From positions 1 through 64,000 of the forward strand of contig JBGTIS010000389.1 of assembly GCA_041745535.1 (NCBI GenBank): a DNA stretch of 64,000 bases, read 5' to 3'. Shown piece after piece: positions 9,612 through 19,290 of the stretch. The position numbers were made by a program, and so were the translations under genes. Numbering within the stretch: position 1 is the first letter of the stretch; the number at the start of each line of letters is the position of its first letter. The notes beneath the pieces are model-generated. The model worked only from the letters and a program-made list of their open reading frames with translations. It ran no database searches and had not been told where the DNA came from. The DNA comes from JBGTIS01 sp041745535 (GTDB lineage Bacteria > Bacteroidota > Bacteroidia > Cytophagales > Cyclobacteriaceae).

Positions 9612-10829
9612 TTATTTTCGGGAAAGCCAGGCCTGTGGATTCAACTTTTCGTTATTGCGCCAGATTTCAAAATGCAGCGTTGAGACACCATCCACATCGG
9701 TATAAACTGACCCAATGGGCTCTTCCGGTTTAATTGCCTGTCCTTTCTTCACATAAACTTCTTTCAATCGGGCATACAAGGTAAAATAATCGCCGTGCTG
9801 GGTAATAACCACTTTATTCATTCCTGGAACCGCCGCGATTGTCTTCACTACTCCTTCAAAAACAGCCTGAACCTGGGCATCTTTGCTGGTCTGAATATCC
9901 ACCCCATTATTATCTTCCATGATATTCCTCATAACCGGATGTGGATGCCTGCCAAATTGTTTGGAAATAAATCCGGTATTTACCGGCCACGATAAATTTG
10001 ATTTTGTTTTTTCGAACAGGGCAGAAATTTCTTTTGCTTCACCTTCCAGGGTGATGGTATTGGTTGATTTTCCTTTCGAAGATTCTTTGATTTCTCTTTC
10101 AATAAGGTTAGCAATTAAGTTATCTAACTTCTTAACGGCCTCTTCCCGTAACAAAAGTTCCTTTTTCAGGTCTTTCTCCTGTTTGGTCAAATCCTGAACT
10201 ACTAAATTTTGCTTTTGCTTTAATACCAACAATTCCTTATTGGCCGATAACTGATCCTGCAATAAAGTCTCACGCTCTCCTTTTTTATCCTCTACGGAAG
10301 ATTTTTGTCCCGACAAAGTTTGCCTTACCCTTTCAATTTGCGACAGTTGCTTTTCCCTCACATTTCCATATTGCTCCATGTATTTGATCCGCATAAAAAG
10401 CTGATTAAATGTTTTTGCGGAAAAGATAAAAATGAGTCGGTCATAACTGGACCCTGCTTTACTCCCTGCATATACCATAGCCGCATATTCTTCTTTCAAA
10501 TCGATTAAGTCAGTTTCCAGGGCCTCAATAATATCCTGTATTTCACCAATCTGGTTATTAAGTAACGTAATTTCATTGTTTATGGATTTAATCAGGGTTT
10601 CGCGGGCTTCAATTTGTTGGTTAATAGCATGGAGTTGGCCCAGGCTACTTTTTCGGCGGTCAGAGGTTTCGGCCAGAATTTCCTGGGCCTCTTGTATCTT
10701 TTGGATATTTTCTTTTTTCTCTTTTTCGAGTTTGGTACGTTCAGAAGATTCTGTGGTTTGTGAAAAAGCTAACCGAGCTACGAGCAGAAAGCTCATACTA
10801 AAAATCAGTGTAATTCTATTTACGCTCAT
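9612..10829 (-). CDS. EnvC-like murein hydrolase activator, degenerate LytM (M23) domain
   Basis: Exported protein of about 405 residues. The start at 10829 was chosen because it gives a signal peptide (SVNRITLIF... ending FSQ); the frame stays open upstream to 10928 but that would run far into the previous gene. A long coiled coil (roughly the first 260 residues) precedes a C-terminal peptidase M23/LytM domain. Metal-ligand positions look lost: the usual HxGxD is NNGVD and the HxH pair near the YAHL-type motif reads YARL, while LHFEIW remains. This matches EnvC-type amidase activators rather than active endopeptidases. It overlaps the DUF4292 gene by 14 bases, completing a TPR-DUF4292-M23 operon. 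Confidence 0.88.
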   Translation of the reverse strand: MSVNRITLIFSMSFLLVARLAFSQTTESSERTKLEKEKKENIQKIQEAQEILAETSDRRKSSLGQLHAINQQIEARETLIKSINNEITLLNNQIGEIQDIIEALETDLIDLKEEYAAMVYAGSKAGSSYDRLIFIFSAKTFNQLFMRIKYMEQYGNVREKQLSQIERVRQTLSGQKSSVEDKKGERETLLQDQLSANKELLVLKQKQNLVVQDLTKQEKDLKKELLLREEAVKKLDNLIANLIEREIKESSKGKSTNTITLEGEAKEISALFEKTKSNLSWPVNTGFISKQFGRHPHPVMRNIMEDNNGVDIQTSKDAQVQAVFEGVVKTIAAVPGMNKVVITQHGDYFTLYARLKEVYVKKGQAIKPEEPIGSVYTDVDGVSTLHFEIWRNNEKLNPQAWLSRK

Positions 10830-11589
10830 ACTTTTCGGGAATCTTGAAGGGGAAATCCAATGCCTCCTCCGGAAAATACGCTTTTCGGTGCTGAATATTA
10901 ATTTCCGTATTCTGTTGCTGTCCGCCATTCTGGTAACTCAGCGACACCAGATTAAAAAATGGGATTACTCGTTCTTCCAGTTCTTTAAATTCGTCGTACC
11001 GTAGCTTTAAAGTGTTGTTTCTGCCCGCACTTCTGCTCTTTTCATGCATATCTACCCGATCCAGTTTCATGATGTGGCCATCAATATAATTATTTACGGT
11101 TAATGGCCCGACTTCCTGCTTTACTAAGAAATAAGTATCCTCCTTTTTCACTTTATCCTGACTTCGGATTTTGAATGGAAGATTACCTAGTAACGCTGAT
11201 TGCAAAAGTTGATAGGTAATATCAAAATTAAATTCTTCGCTCAGTTCTTTGAAATTATACGCGGAAAATTCTTTATTCAACCGGTTGATAAAGATCATGG
11301 AATCCTGGGTCACAATTCCTCTGGCGGCTTCTACGCCTAATCCGGGTGATAAAGAAATCCAGATAATGCTATCTTTTTTTATCCGGATGCTCGCGTTGGC
11401 AGTTATGGTTTTTTTCTCATTAGTAAACTTAATTTTACTACTGGTAGAAAGGTAGTCAAAGTCGGTATCGGTTATAGTGAGTTCTTCCGCAACGCTCCCA
11501 CTTTTTCCTACTCCGGCAATTTTTTTACTACAACTCAATAAAGAAATACATACTAGGGTTATTATCAGGTAATTTACCTTATTCTTCAT
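10816..11589 (-). CDS. DUF4292 family lipoprotein
   Basis: A lipoprotein of 257 residues with a short signal and lipobox LLSC (cysteine at about 20). It matches DUF4292, a Bacteroidota family whose fold resembles LolA/LolB-like lipoprotein-binding beta sheets; that similarity is family-level knowledge and the exact role is unknown. It overlaps the preceding TPR gene by 11 bases and the following EnvC-like gene by 14 bases, so the three are surely one operon. The context (TPR protein, lipoprotein, amidase activator) suggests envelope biogenesis. Confidence 0.85.
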   Translation of the reverse strand: MKNKVNYLIITLVCISLLSCSKKIAGVGKSGSVAEELTITDTDFDYLSTSSKIKFTNEKKTITANASIRIKKDSIIWISLSPGLGVEAARGIVTQDSMIFINRLNKEFSAYNFKELSEEFNFDITYQLLQSALLGNLPFKIRSQDKVKKEDTYFLVKQEVGPLTVNNYIDGHIMKLDRVDMHEKSRSAGRNNTLKLRYDEFKELEERVIPFFNLVSLSYQNGGQQQNTEINIQHRKAYFPEEALDFPFKIPEKYERK

Positions 11590-13339
11590 ACAGTTTCCTG
11601 TCAGCTATCTTTTTATTTAATAATTCGGAGGAATCATTCATACCTTTGGCACGCTTCCATTGCTTTACTGCTTCATCCACATCTCCAAGTTTAAACAAAA
11701 CATCGCCATAATGTTCTATAATTTCTCCACTTTTAATTCCTTCATTCGCACTCAGCGCACGTTCTAACATTTCTTTGGCCTGCTGATATTTTCCAGCCAT
11801 ATAAAGTACCCAGGCGTGGGTATCGAGGTAAGTAGCGTTTTCCGGATTGCGCCGTATCAGTTTGGTCGACATTTTTAGCGCCTCATCTAGTTTTTCCTGG
11901 CGAAGCGCAAGAAAATAACTGTAATTATTGAGCGATTCGTCATCGTTAGGATTTGCTTCTAAAACTTCTGTAAAAAGCTGATCAGATTTCTCAAAATCGC
12001 CATCTTCGTTATAAACATAGGCAAGTTGTTTTTTGAAATAACCTAACAATTCCGGATTGTTTGAAGCTAACCGCTGCCCTTGTTCCAGATTAAAAATGGC
12101 TTCCTCATAGTTTTTCTTTGAAACCTGTGAAGCGCCATTATAAAAGTAGAGAATTGCCTGATTAGGAAATATTTCTATTGCATCTTCAGTATGCTCGATA
12201 ACACTATCGGGCTCATTCAGCGCAGTAAATTCTATGTTAATAACATTTTGCCAAACGGCATAATTATTCTCGTCAATGGCCAAAGCTTTCAAATATGTAT
12301 CGCGGGCTTCTTTTACGCTATCAACCGTTACCAGATAATCGCCCCGTAGCACATATGCATCGGGTTGATCGGGATGGGTTTCGACCACAGTTTGCGTAAG
12401 GGCACTTACCAGCTTTTTTTTCTCATTATCAACCTGACCCGATTTGTTCTGAATTTCGCTAATGTATTTGGCAAGCAAGTCTTTTTTGAAGGACAAGTCC
12501 AGATCGGCATTCGCGAATGCGACGTTGAAGTTTTCGGCTGCTTTATTGGGTTTACCTGTATTCTGATATATTTTAGCCAAAAATAACCTTGCTTCGTCCA
12601 CTTCAGGATTAACTTCCAATAAATTTTCAAGGTAAGGAATAGCCTCTTTGTCTTTACCATTGGAAACTAAAATTTCCGCCAGGCTCATCACATAAGTAGG
12701 CTCGCCGGGAAAAGTCTTTACCAATTCATCTCCTGCTTCAATGGCCTTATCAAGTTTATTCATCTGCAAATAAACTTTCTGCTTCTGATAGATAATTTCG
12801 GGTAGCAAACCGAATATATTTTCAGCTTTACTATATATTTCCAATGCTTTGTTATATTCTTTCTGATAAAGATACAGCGCGGCTAATTCAAATAAGTGTT
12901 CATCGGCACCTTTTACCTTGCTGATCATGGTTTCGTATACCTCAGCAGCCTCTTTAAAATTTGACTGACGGGTAAGAATCTCAGCATCCAGCAGGTAATA
13001 ATATTTATTCTGAGGATTCAGCGCAAGCGCCTGTGCGGCATATCCCAGGGCTTCGCCAAACTCTTCTTTTTCGTTCAGAATTTTGGCTATCTGATAATAA
13101 GCGGCGTCGTTATTGGGGTCATATTCCAAAGATTTTTGAAATAATAAAAGCGCTTTAGGAAGGTCTTCCAGTATATAATACTTTACTCCTTCCGTAAATT
13201 TATCAGTAGATTCTACCTTATTCAGTTCTTCCTTTCTGCTATCCGATTTCTTTTTTTGTGCATAAGAAGAAGGAATCAGGCCGAAACCTGAAAATAAAAT
13301 AAAACCAACACAAATAATTAAATTTCTCTTCTTGAACAT
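11579..13339 (-). CDS. Exported tetratricopeptide-repeat protein
   Basis: The 586 residues begin with a Sec signal (KKRNLIICVGF... ending SYAQ), followed by TPR units through nearly the whole length, recognisable by repeated A-x-Y, Y/F-x-A and P positions spaced about 34 residues. TPR arrays mediate protein-protein contacts, here in the periplasm. It is the first gene of the operon with the DUF4292 lipoprotein and the EnvC-like protein and overlaps the next gene by 11 bases. A scaffold role for cell-wall or lipoprotein machinery is inferred from context only. Confidence 0.88.
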   Translation of the reverse strand: MFKKRNLIICVGFILFSGFGLIPSSYAQKKKSDSRKEELNKVESTDKFTEGVKYYILEDLPKALLLFQKSLEYDPNNDAAYYQIAKILNEKEEFGEALGYAAQALALNPQNKYYYLLDAEILTRQSNFKEAAEVYETMISKVKGADEHLFELAALYLYQKEYNKALEIYSKAENIFGLLPEIIYQKQKVYLQMNKLDKAIEAGDELVKTFPGEPTYVMSLAEILVSNGKDKEAIPYLENLLEVNPEVDEARLFLAKIYQNTGKPNKAAENFNVAFANADLDLSFKKDLLAKYISEIQNKSGQVDNEKKKLVSALTQTVVETHPDQPDAYVLRGDYLVTVDSVKEARDTYLKALAIDENNYAVWQNVINIEFTALNEPDSVIEHTEDAIEIFPNQAILYFYNGASQVSKKNYEEAIFNLEQGQRLASNNPELLGYFKKQLAYVYNEDGDFEKSDQLFTEVLEANPNDDESLNNYSYFLALRQEKLDEALKMSTKLIRRNPENATYLDTHAWVLYMAGKYQQAKEMLERALSANEGIKSGEIIEHYGDVLFKLGDVDEAVKQWKRAKGMNDSSELLNKKIADRKLYEE

Positions 13340-13694
13340 TAGCCAACATTTTTATTTCTGATAAGAGGCTTATCAGTATCTGGTAAATAAACGAAATATT
13401 TTATATAATCATACATCAAACTGCTCTAAAAATCTTGCCAAGCAATTCAGCAGAAATGACTTTTACAAAATACTTACAATCTAACCTCACATTATTCTAA
13501 ATTATTAAGAAATTTCATGCCTGTAGGTAATTGTCCGATTGTAAACATTTCATACGGCAAAAGAATTCCTGAAAATCTGATTTCCCATATATCTGATACT
13601 GGTAAAATCATTTTTAAGTTACCAAAATAACTCTGTCTGTCTTTTTTTCCTACTTAAATACTATTCCCACAACAACCCAACTGCCATGTTGTAA
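13340..13694. other. Intergenic region with a perfect short palindrome
   Basis: No gene is supported in these 355 bases between the TPR gene start and the flippase stop. At about 13359-13377 CTGATAAG and CTTATCAG form a perfect 8-bp inverted repeat around a 3-base centre, some 20 bases upstream of the TPR start. It may act as an operator or leader hairpin of the TPR-DUF4292-EnvC operon. No clear TAnnTTTG element was seen. Confidence 0.5.
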
Positions 13695-15209
13695 TTATCC
13701 GGCTTTCCTAATTTTCGATAGCTTTGATAATTCATCCTTTTCTAAAAAGACTACAACTGCCAGGAATAATAACATCACCCCTATATGAAAAGACGTAGCT
13801 AATAGCTGATTGGTTATATTTACCTGAAGCACCAGGTAAGTAACTGCTATGGTACCCACGATGTAGCCCATATCGCGGGCAGTTTTATAGGGTATAAAAA
13901 AATATTGCTGGCCCAAAATAAAACACATTACCGACATGGCAAAATAACAACCTAAAGTAGCCAATGCGCTACCAAAATATCCAAGTACCGGGATTAGTAA
14001 AAAATTCAGTACCACAGTTAATACCGCACCTGCTACGGTTATTCTGGTTGCATAATACGTTTTATCGGATAGTTTGAACCAAATGGATAAATTATAGTAT
14101 ACTCCCAGAAACAGATAAGCCAATAACAGGATCGGAACCACGTTCAATCCTTCTCTGTATTCCGGGTTTCTTAAAAATAAGCCTATCAGGTCGAGATTTA
14201 TACTTACAGCCAGTAGAATAAAGCAGCACACAATCACAAACCAGTGCATAACCTTGGCAAATAATTCAGGCGAATTTTTGTCTTTGCTATTGCTGAAAAA
14301 AAAAGGTTCGGCAGCGTATTTAAACGCCTGAATGGCCAGATTCATAAATATGGCCAGTTTGTAACAGGCGCCAAAAACACCCAGCGCCGCTAGTTTGGTT
14401 TTATCAGGATAAAAACCTTCCGGCAGCATATATTTCAGTAAAACCCGGGAAAGCATTTCGTTGGTAACTCCGGCCAATCCCATAAATAACAACGGATATG
14501 CATATACCAGAATGGGTTTGAGCAATTGTTTATCAATCGAAAAGGTAAAACTTCTATTAAGATACCAGAAAATAGGAATTAAGGCAGAATTGGCAATCAG
14601 ATTGGCCAGTATTACATAATCGATGTTCCAGGCAGGGTTATAAAACCAGTCGATATAAGGTTTAAAGCCGGGCCAGAATTCTCCTTTAAATACAGATGCA
14701 CAGAATACAATGAAAAATAAATTGAGAAATATATTCAGGCAAATATTCAACAACTTAGTTGTGGCAAATGTCCATGCCTTTTTCTCAAGCCTTAATTTGG
14801 CGTACGGAATAGCCAGGATAGCATCGGTACATAAAATAAGTGCCAGCCATCGAATAAGATTTTCTTTGCCCGGGTATTCGAGAATTACCGCGATTTGGGG
14901 TGATAAGAAATATAATAGCCCTGAAAAGATTAAACTGCTTAAAATAACCAGAGATTGCGCAGTGTTATACACCTTGTCAGCCTGGCTACCGGTGGCTGTA
15001 GCGAAACGGAAAAACGCGGTTTCCAGCCCATACGTGTAGATTACATTAAAAAAAGCCACATAAGCATAAAGCTCTGTAATCACACCATAGGCACCAGGTT
15101 CAAAGACACTGGTATAAATGGGTACCAGAAAATAATTTAAAGTACGACCAATTATGCTACTTAGTCCATAAACCGCGGTATCGCCGACCAGTCTTTTTAG
15201 TTGACTCAT
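13695..15209 (-). CDS. Polysaccharide biosynthesis flippase (Wzx/MATE-like)
   Basis: Integral membrane protein of 504 residues with about 12-14 hydrophobic helices, opening with the RLVGDTAVYGLSSIIGR-type start common to the polysaccharide biosynthesis/oligosaccharide flippase family (MOP superfamily). The family moves lipid-linked oligosaccharide units across the inner membrane. No glycosyltransferases lie beside it, so its substrate cannot be inferred. It sits 22 bases downstream of the enoyl-CoA hydratase gene on the same strand; this pairing looks positional rather than functional. Confidence 0.88.
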   Translation of the reverse strand: MSQLKRLVGDTAVYGLSSIIGRTLNYFLVPIYTSVFEPGAYGVITELYAYVAFFNVIYTYGLETAFFRFATATGSQADKVYNTAQSLVILSSLIFSGLLYFLSPQIAVILEYPGKENLIRWLALILCTDAILAIPYAKLRLEKKAWTFATTKLLNICLNIFLNLFFIVFCASVFKGEFWPGFKPYIDWFYNPAWNIDYVILANLIANSALIPIFWYLNRSFTFSIDKQLLKPILVYAYPLLFMGLAGVTNEMLSRVLLKYMLPEGFYPDKTKLAALGVFGACYKLAIFMNLAIQAFKYAAEPFFFSNSKDKNSPELFAKVMHWFVIVCCFILLAVSINLDLIGLFLRNPEYREGLNVVPILLLAYLFLGVYYNLSIWFKLSDKTYYATRITVAGAVLTVVLNFLLIPVLGYFGSALATLGCYFAMSVMCFILGQQYFFIPYKTARDMGYIVGTIAVTYLVLQVNITNQLLATSFHIGVMLLFLAVVVFLEKDELSKLSKIRKAG

Positions 15210-15231
15210 TCCATATTTATGTCAACGCATG

Positions 15232-16023
15232 TTATTCGCCTTTAAAATGAGGCTCTCTTTTCATAAGGAAAGCAGAGGTACCCTCTACAAAATCTTTAGA
15301 TTTACAGCAAGAGCCAAAACTATTGGCTTCGGTTTGGTAACCGTTTTCATCATATGCGTATACGGCGTTTACACATTCAACAATCATTCCAATGGCCAAT
15401 GGTGCTTTAGAGGTTATTTTTTTGAGGATTTTTTCGCAATGTTCAACCAGCAGTTCTCTGTTATCAACCACATGATTTACCAGACCAATTGCTTTGGCTT
15501 CCTGCGCTGAAATCATTTCAGCGGTCATCATCAATTCAAGTGCTTTTCCTTTACCAACCAGTTGGGGAAGCCTTTGTGTACCACCAAATCCGGGGATTAG
15601 GCCAAGATTTACTTCAGGCAGCCCAAAAGTAGCATTTTTGCTGGCCACTCTTATATGGCAGGCCATGGCCAGTTCGCAACCGCCCCCAAGGGCATATCCA
15701 TTGACTGCCGCAACCACGGGTTTATCGCACTTTTCAATCATGGCGAATACTTCCTGCCCGGTTTCAGAAAATTTTCTTCCATTAACCTCATTCAGTTCAG
15801 AAATCTCATTGATATCAGCTCCTGCCGCGAATGCTTTTTCGCCAGCGCCAATTACAATCACTCCCTTAATTTCAGAATCATCATACACCTGTTGCATTAC
15901 CTGGCCTATTTCTTCAATAGTTCCTCTGTTCAGTGCGTTCATTTTATCCGCTCTGCTGATAGCGATGGTTAAAATGCCATTCTGGGTAGTAGAGGTAATA
16001 TGTTTGTATTTTATCATTTCCAT
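15232..16023 (-). CDS. Enoyl-CoA hydratase/isomerase family protein
   Basis: Crotonase-superfamily protein of 263 residues. The oxyanion-hole segments are present (AGADINEI near 65-72 and YALGGGCELA near 110-119), together with the LPEVNLGLIPGFGGTQRL signature that carries one of the catalytic glutamates. The likely reaction is hydration of trans-2-enoyl-CoA in fatty-acid or amino-acid breakdown. A second possible start two codons later gives the same protein less two residues. No other beta-oxidation genes are nearby, so the physiological substrate is open. Confidence 0.92.
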   Translation of the reverse strand: MEMIKYKHITSTTQNGILTIAISRADKMNALNRGTIEEIGQVMQQVYDDSEIKGVIVIGAGEKAFAAGADINEISELNEVNGRKFSETGQEVFAMIEKCDKPVVAAVNGYALGGGCELAMACHIRVASKNATFGLPEVNLGLIPGFGGTQRLPQLVGKGKALELMMTAEMISAQEAKAIGLVNHVVDNRELLVEHCEKILKKITSKAPLAIGMIVECVNAVYAYDENGYQTEANSFGSCCKSKDFVEGTSAFLMKREPHFKGE

Positions 16024-16209
16024 ACGTACAACATTTTGTTCAAATATAACGGGCGTAGCAAGAATAGCGAAAAACAGAGAAGAAGTATAAAATTCGCAAA
16101 TAGATTAGGGTAAATTTTTATCTATAAGGGCTATTAATTTAAATCACATAAAGTTTAACGCGATTTTCACTACGCTGAATTTTGCAAAAGAAAAACGGGC
16201 TGACTAAAA

Positions 16210-16659
16210 TCAGCTTTTGCTTTCTTTTACTTCTTCTGATTTTTCTTTTTCACTTTCTTTTTTTTCCTGCAAAACTTCCGGGGCTTGTCGCAATAAAATT
16301 TTGTACCAGTTTACAAGTTTTTTAATATCAGAAGGATAAACGCGTTCCTCATCGTAATGGGGAACGGTATGTTTTATGAAAGCTTTCAGTTCGTCGGTAT
16401 CAGACGAACTTTCTATTCCTGGATCCTCACCAAATTCTTTATTGATTTTTTGAAGCACTTTTTCCAAAGGAATAGAGCCCTCGGCATCGGTAGTATAAAT
16501 AGAGACATCGTTTAAAATAGAAACCCTGGCATTGCCGGCCACTACCATCTTTTTTTTCTGATCGTCCAGCGTCTCTACAATTACTCCATTACGGGTTGGT
16601 TTTACAATTTTAAAAAGTCCACCTTTTCCAGCAATGGTAGCAATATCTTTTAATTCCAT
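16210..16659 (-). CDS. DUF5606 family protein
   Basis: A soluble protein of 149 residues with no signal peptide. The N-terminal half matches DUF5606 (MELKDIATIAGKGGLF... start), a Bacteroidota family of unknown function. The C-terminal tail is rich in Lys, Glu and Ser and probably disordered. It lies 114 bases downstream of engB on the same strand and may be co-transcribed. No catalytic residues were recognised. Confidence 0.85.
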   Translation of the reverse strand: MELKDIATIAGKGGLFKIVKPTRNGVIVETLDDQKKKMVVAGNARVSILNDVSIYTTDAEGSIPLEKVLQKINKEFGEDPGIESSSDTDELKAFIKHTVPHYDEERVYPSDIKKLVNWYKILLRQAPEVLQEKKESEKEKSEEVKESKS

Positions 16660-16773
16660 TATGCGTTTTTTTTTAGTTAAGTACCTGTATCATTGTTAGG
16701 CTTAACCAATGTAACCGTAATATTAATTCAATTCGATTTACTTCACCTGGCAAAGTTGGGGAATCTTTCGGTT

Positions 16774-17376
16774 TCAGCCAACTTTACCTTGATTAATTCT
16801 TTCAATAAAACCGATTATTTCCTCTTTACCTGCCCCATTCACAGCAGAACTAACAATGACAGGGGGCAATTCTGCCCAGGTTTCCTTCAATTTTTTCATA
16901 AATGCGGCTACCGACTTGCTGGTTTTGCCTTTCGATTGCTTGTCGGATTTTGTAAAAATTAATGCAAAGGGAATTTGATTTTCCCCTGCCCAGTGGATAA
17001 ATTCCAGATCAACTTTTTGTGGTGGCAAACGGGAATCAATCAGAATGAATACGCAAACTAAATTAGACCGATACAACAGGTAATCTCTGCTCATTTTTTC
17101 CCAGTCTTCTTTTTTGGTTTTGCTCGCCTTGGCCCAGCCATAGCCGGGTAAATCTACCAGAAACCACTTATCGTTGATCAGGAAATGATTAATAAGCTGG
17201 GTTTTACCAGGTGTTCCGGATATTTTGGCTAATTTTTTCCGGTTGGTAAGCATATTAATTAAAGAAGATTTTCCTACATTGGAACGCCCGATAAAGGCAT
17301 ACTCTGGATTTTTAACGTCGGGGCATTTCCTGTAATCGACACTACTTCCAATAAATTCCGCCTGATGAATCATCAT
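16774..17376 (-). CDS. engB: Ribosome biogenesis GTPase EngB/YsxC/YihA
   Basis: Essential-type small GTPase for large-subunit assembly, 200 residues, normal length. All GTP motifs are visible: G1 GRSNVGKSS at 30-38, G3 DLPGYG at 75-80, G4 TKSD at 142-145 and G5 SSA at 176-178. The switch threonine in SGTPGKT is near 55. It follows a small lipoprotein gene with only a 5-base gap, so the two are co-transcribed. Confidence 0.96.
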   Translation of the reverse strand: MMIHQAEFIGSSVDYRKCPDVKNPEYAFIGRSNVGKSSLINMLTNRKKLAKISGTPGKTQLINHFLINDKWFLVDLPGYGWAKASKTKKEDWEKMSRDYLLYRSNLVCVFILIDSRLPPQKVDLEFIHWAGENQIPFALIFTKSDKQSKGKTSKSVAAFMKKLKETWAELPPVIVSSAVNGAGKEEIIGFIERINQGKVG

Positions 17377-17381
17377 AATGT

Positions 17382-17978
17382 TTATGGGGTTATAAGTTGA
17401 AAAACTGGCCTGGGTTTCAAGGTGGCGGAAGAATCTATTTGTGGCATCAATGAGCGATGTTCTTCAACAAATTCGTTATAGGCCTGTGCATAATTATCGT
17501 AACGTACCCGGTATAACAATACCTTATCGTTAGCATCGCTGATATCATCAATTAAAGTTTGCATTAAAGGATAACTTTCAAATTTTGGGTGCCCAATAGC
17601 CAACCTGGAAACCTTATAACTAACTTCGGCCGTTGCACTATCGTACCGGTCAATTCCATCAGAATCGGCCATGGTCATAGAATCGTAGCGAATTGTTTTC
17701 AGATTTTCAACTTCCGCGTAAAGCGTTTCAATCTCCTGTTTGTTATAAAGATTGGTATACTGTATTTCGTCCAGTAACCTTTTCAGATCGGCAATTTTTT
17801 CATTATCGTCCTGCATCATTTCTTCCCAGGCTATATTCAGGCTGTCCTGCAGAACTTGATAGCCTGATTTTAGCGAATCTACTTTTTTATTTCCTGCGTC
17901 TTCTGTATTATCTGCCGTACGGCTACAGGAAAACAGAACAGGAAATAATAGCATACATAAAAAAAACTTTTTACTCAT
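17382..17978 (-). CDS. Small coiled-coil lipoprotein
   Basis: The 198 residues begin with a lipoprotein signal and lipobox (LFSC, cysteine about 18). The mature part is mostly charged helix, with predicted coiled coil around residues 35-95 and a Tyr/Asp-rich middle. No family was recognised with confidence. It stands 5 bases upstream of engB, so it is probably the first gene of that transcript. The gene opposite starts 133 bases away on the other strand, making this a divergent promoter region. Confidence 0.75.
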   Translation of the reverse strand: MSKKFFLCMLLFPVLFSCSRTADNTEDAGNKKVDSLKSGYQVLQDSLNIAWEEMMQDDNEKIADLKRLLDEIQYTNLYNKQEIETLYAEVENLKTIRYDSMTMADSDGIDRYDSATAEVSYKVSRLAIGHPKFESYPLMQTLIDDISDANDKVLLYRVRYDNYAQAYNEFVEEHRSLMPQIDSSATLKPRPVFQLITP

Positions 17979-18111
17979 ATTTTCATTCTTTTTATTGCCG
18001 ACATTTAATACTTTTAATAATTGAAATCAGGAATCAGTACCACTGACTTTAATGATTCAAGCTTTACAAAGCGGAAACTTTGCTAAGATACGGCCTCGAA
18101 ATTACTTATGA

Positions 18112-18618
18112 ATGTTTAAACAAAAAAAATACCTTCAAAACAACCAGCGGTTTTTTAATACGCTCAATTTAATTTTCTACCTGGCTGTGGCTATTCCGAT
18201 GGCGCCTTTCACTTATTATTACCTGACATTCAGCAGCGCGGAAAACCTGACTGCTTCTTTTCCGGAACATCCCAGCATTTTAATTTTTTATATTACCCCG
18301 ATACTGATTTTTATCTGCATGGTATTGTCCTTTATTGTTTACAGGACAGACCTGAAGAAGGTATTAAAATCATCTTCTTTTAAAGAAAAGATGGATTTGT
18401 TTTTAAAATTTTCTATAAAAAAATATTTGTTCCTTGAACTCGCCAGCCTCGGCATTTTAGCTGGTTTTATTTATACCGGGCAAAAGTTCTTTGCTACGCT
18501 GTACGTGATTAGTCTTTTGGTGTTTTCCTTTAGCAGACCCACAGTAACGCGAATTGCCAGAGATATGAAACTGGAAAAAAGTGAGAAAGAAAAACTATAT
18601 GGCGAACAGGAATTTTAG
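18112..18618 (+). CDS. Predicted inner-membrane protein
   Basis: A protein of 168 residues with about four hydrophobic segments (roughly 22-40, 55-76, 105-125 and 128-145) and basic loops. It is not recognised as a named family. It ends 12 bases before the SprT-like gene and is almost certainly co-transcribed with it. The upstream interval contains an AAACTTTG sequence close to the -7 consensus, but its match is imperfect. Confidence 0.65.
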   Translation: MFKQKKYLQNNQRFFNTLNLIFYLAVAIPMAPFTYYYLTFSSAENLTASFPEHPSILIFYITPILIFICMVLSFIVYRTDLKKVLKSSSFKEKMDLFLKFSIKKYLFLELASLGILAGFIYTGQKFFATLYVISLLVFSFSRPTVTRIARDMKLEKSEKEKLYGEQEF

Positions 18619-18630
18619 AACTACTGCAAT

Positions 18631-19290
18631 ATGAACAATTGTAAAACAGCCGCTACTATCCAGGAAAAAATGCTGGAAATTTTACAGCAATTTTTGCCCA
18701 AACCAGCGGTAGGTTATTGCCATCAGCTTTGGATGCAACATCAGTTTTCTTTTAAAGTAACCCGGCAGCGGGCTTCCAAACTGGGCGATTACCGGTATCA
18801 TTTCATTAAAAGGACTCATACCATTACCATCAATTGCAATTTGAATCATTACAGTTTTTTAATTACCTATCTGCACGAAGTGGCACATTTGGTCATTTTC
18901 AAAGAATTTGAAAAAAGCGTACAACCCCATGGTAAGGAATGGAAAAATCAGTTTAAAAAATTAATACAACCCCTGCTTACTGAACATATTTTTCCGTCTG
19001 ATGTATTGAATGCGTTGCAAAATCATATTGAAAAGCCGAAAGCAGCTTCCTGCTCTGACCCCGTGCTACAATTGGCGCTTCGCAAATACGATCGTATTCC
19101 GGAAGGGCAGTGTACCCTGACGCAGGTATTGACAGGCTGTCGTTTTAATTTTCGTGGTAAAGCCTATGTGAAAGAGCGGATTAACATAACCCGAGCCATT
19201 TGCCTGGATGTAAAATCTGGCAAGCGCTATTTGATTCCAATGATGGCCACTGTGGAACCGGTTAAGGAAGGGAAAGCCTGCGGACAATAA
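18631..19290 (+). CDS. SprT-like zinc-dependent protein
   Basis: A protein of 219 residues with an SprT-like domain in its N-terminal half. The metalloprotease motif HEVAH is at 82-86 and a third zinc ligand candidate, His, at about 100 (PHGKEW). The C-terminal half contains a small beta region but no obvious CxxC zinc ribbon. SprT-like proteins are predicted metallopeptidases (Spartan-related); the bacterial substrate is unknown. The last 29 bases overlap tail-to-tail with the acidic protein gene on the other strand. Confidence 0.85.
   Translation: MNNCKTAATIQEKMLEILQQFLPKPAVGYCHQLWMQHQFSFKVTRQRASKLGDYRYHFIKRTHTITINCNLNHYSFLITYLHEVAHLVIFKEFEKSVQPHGKEWKNQFKKLIQPLLTEHIFPSDVLNALQNHIEKPKAASCSDPVLQLALRKYDRIPEGQCTLTQVLTGCRFNFRGKAYVKERINITRAICLDVKSGKRYLIPMMATVEPVKEGKACGQ

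Noticed and set aside
15494..16090. Plus-strand open frame of 198 residues opposite the enoyl-CoA hydratase gene
   Set aside because: Low-complexity Ser/Pro/Ala composition and complete overlap with a conserved gene indicate a shadow frame.
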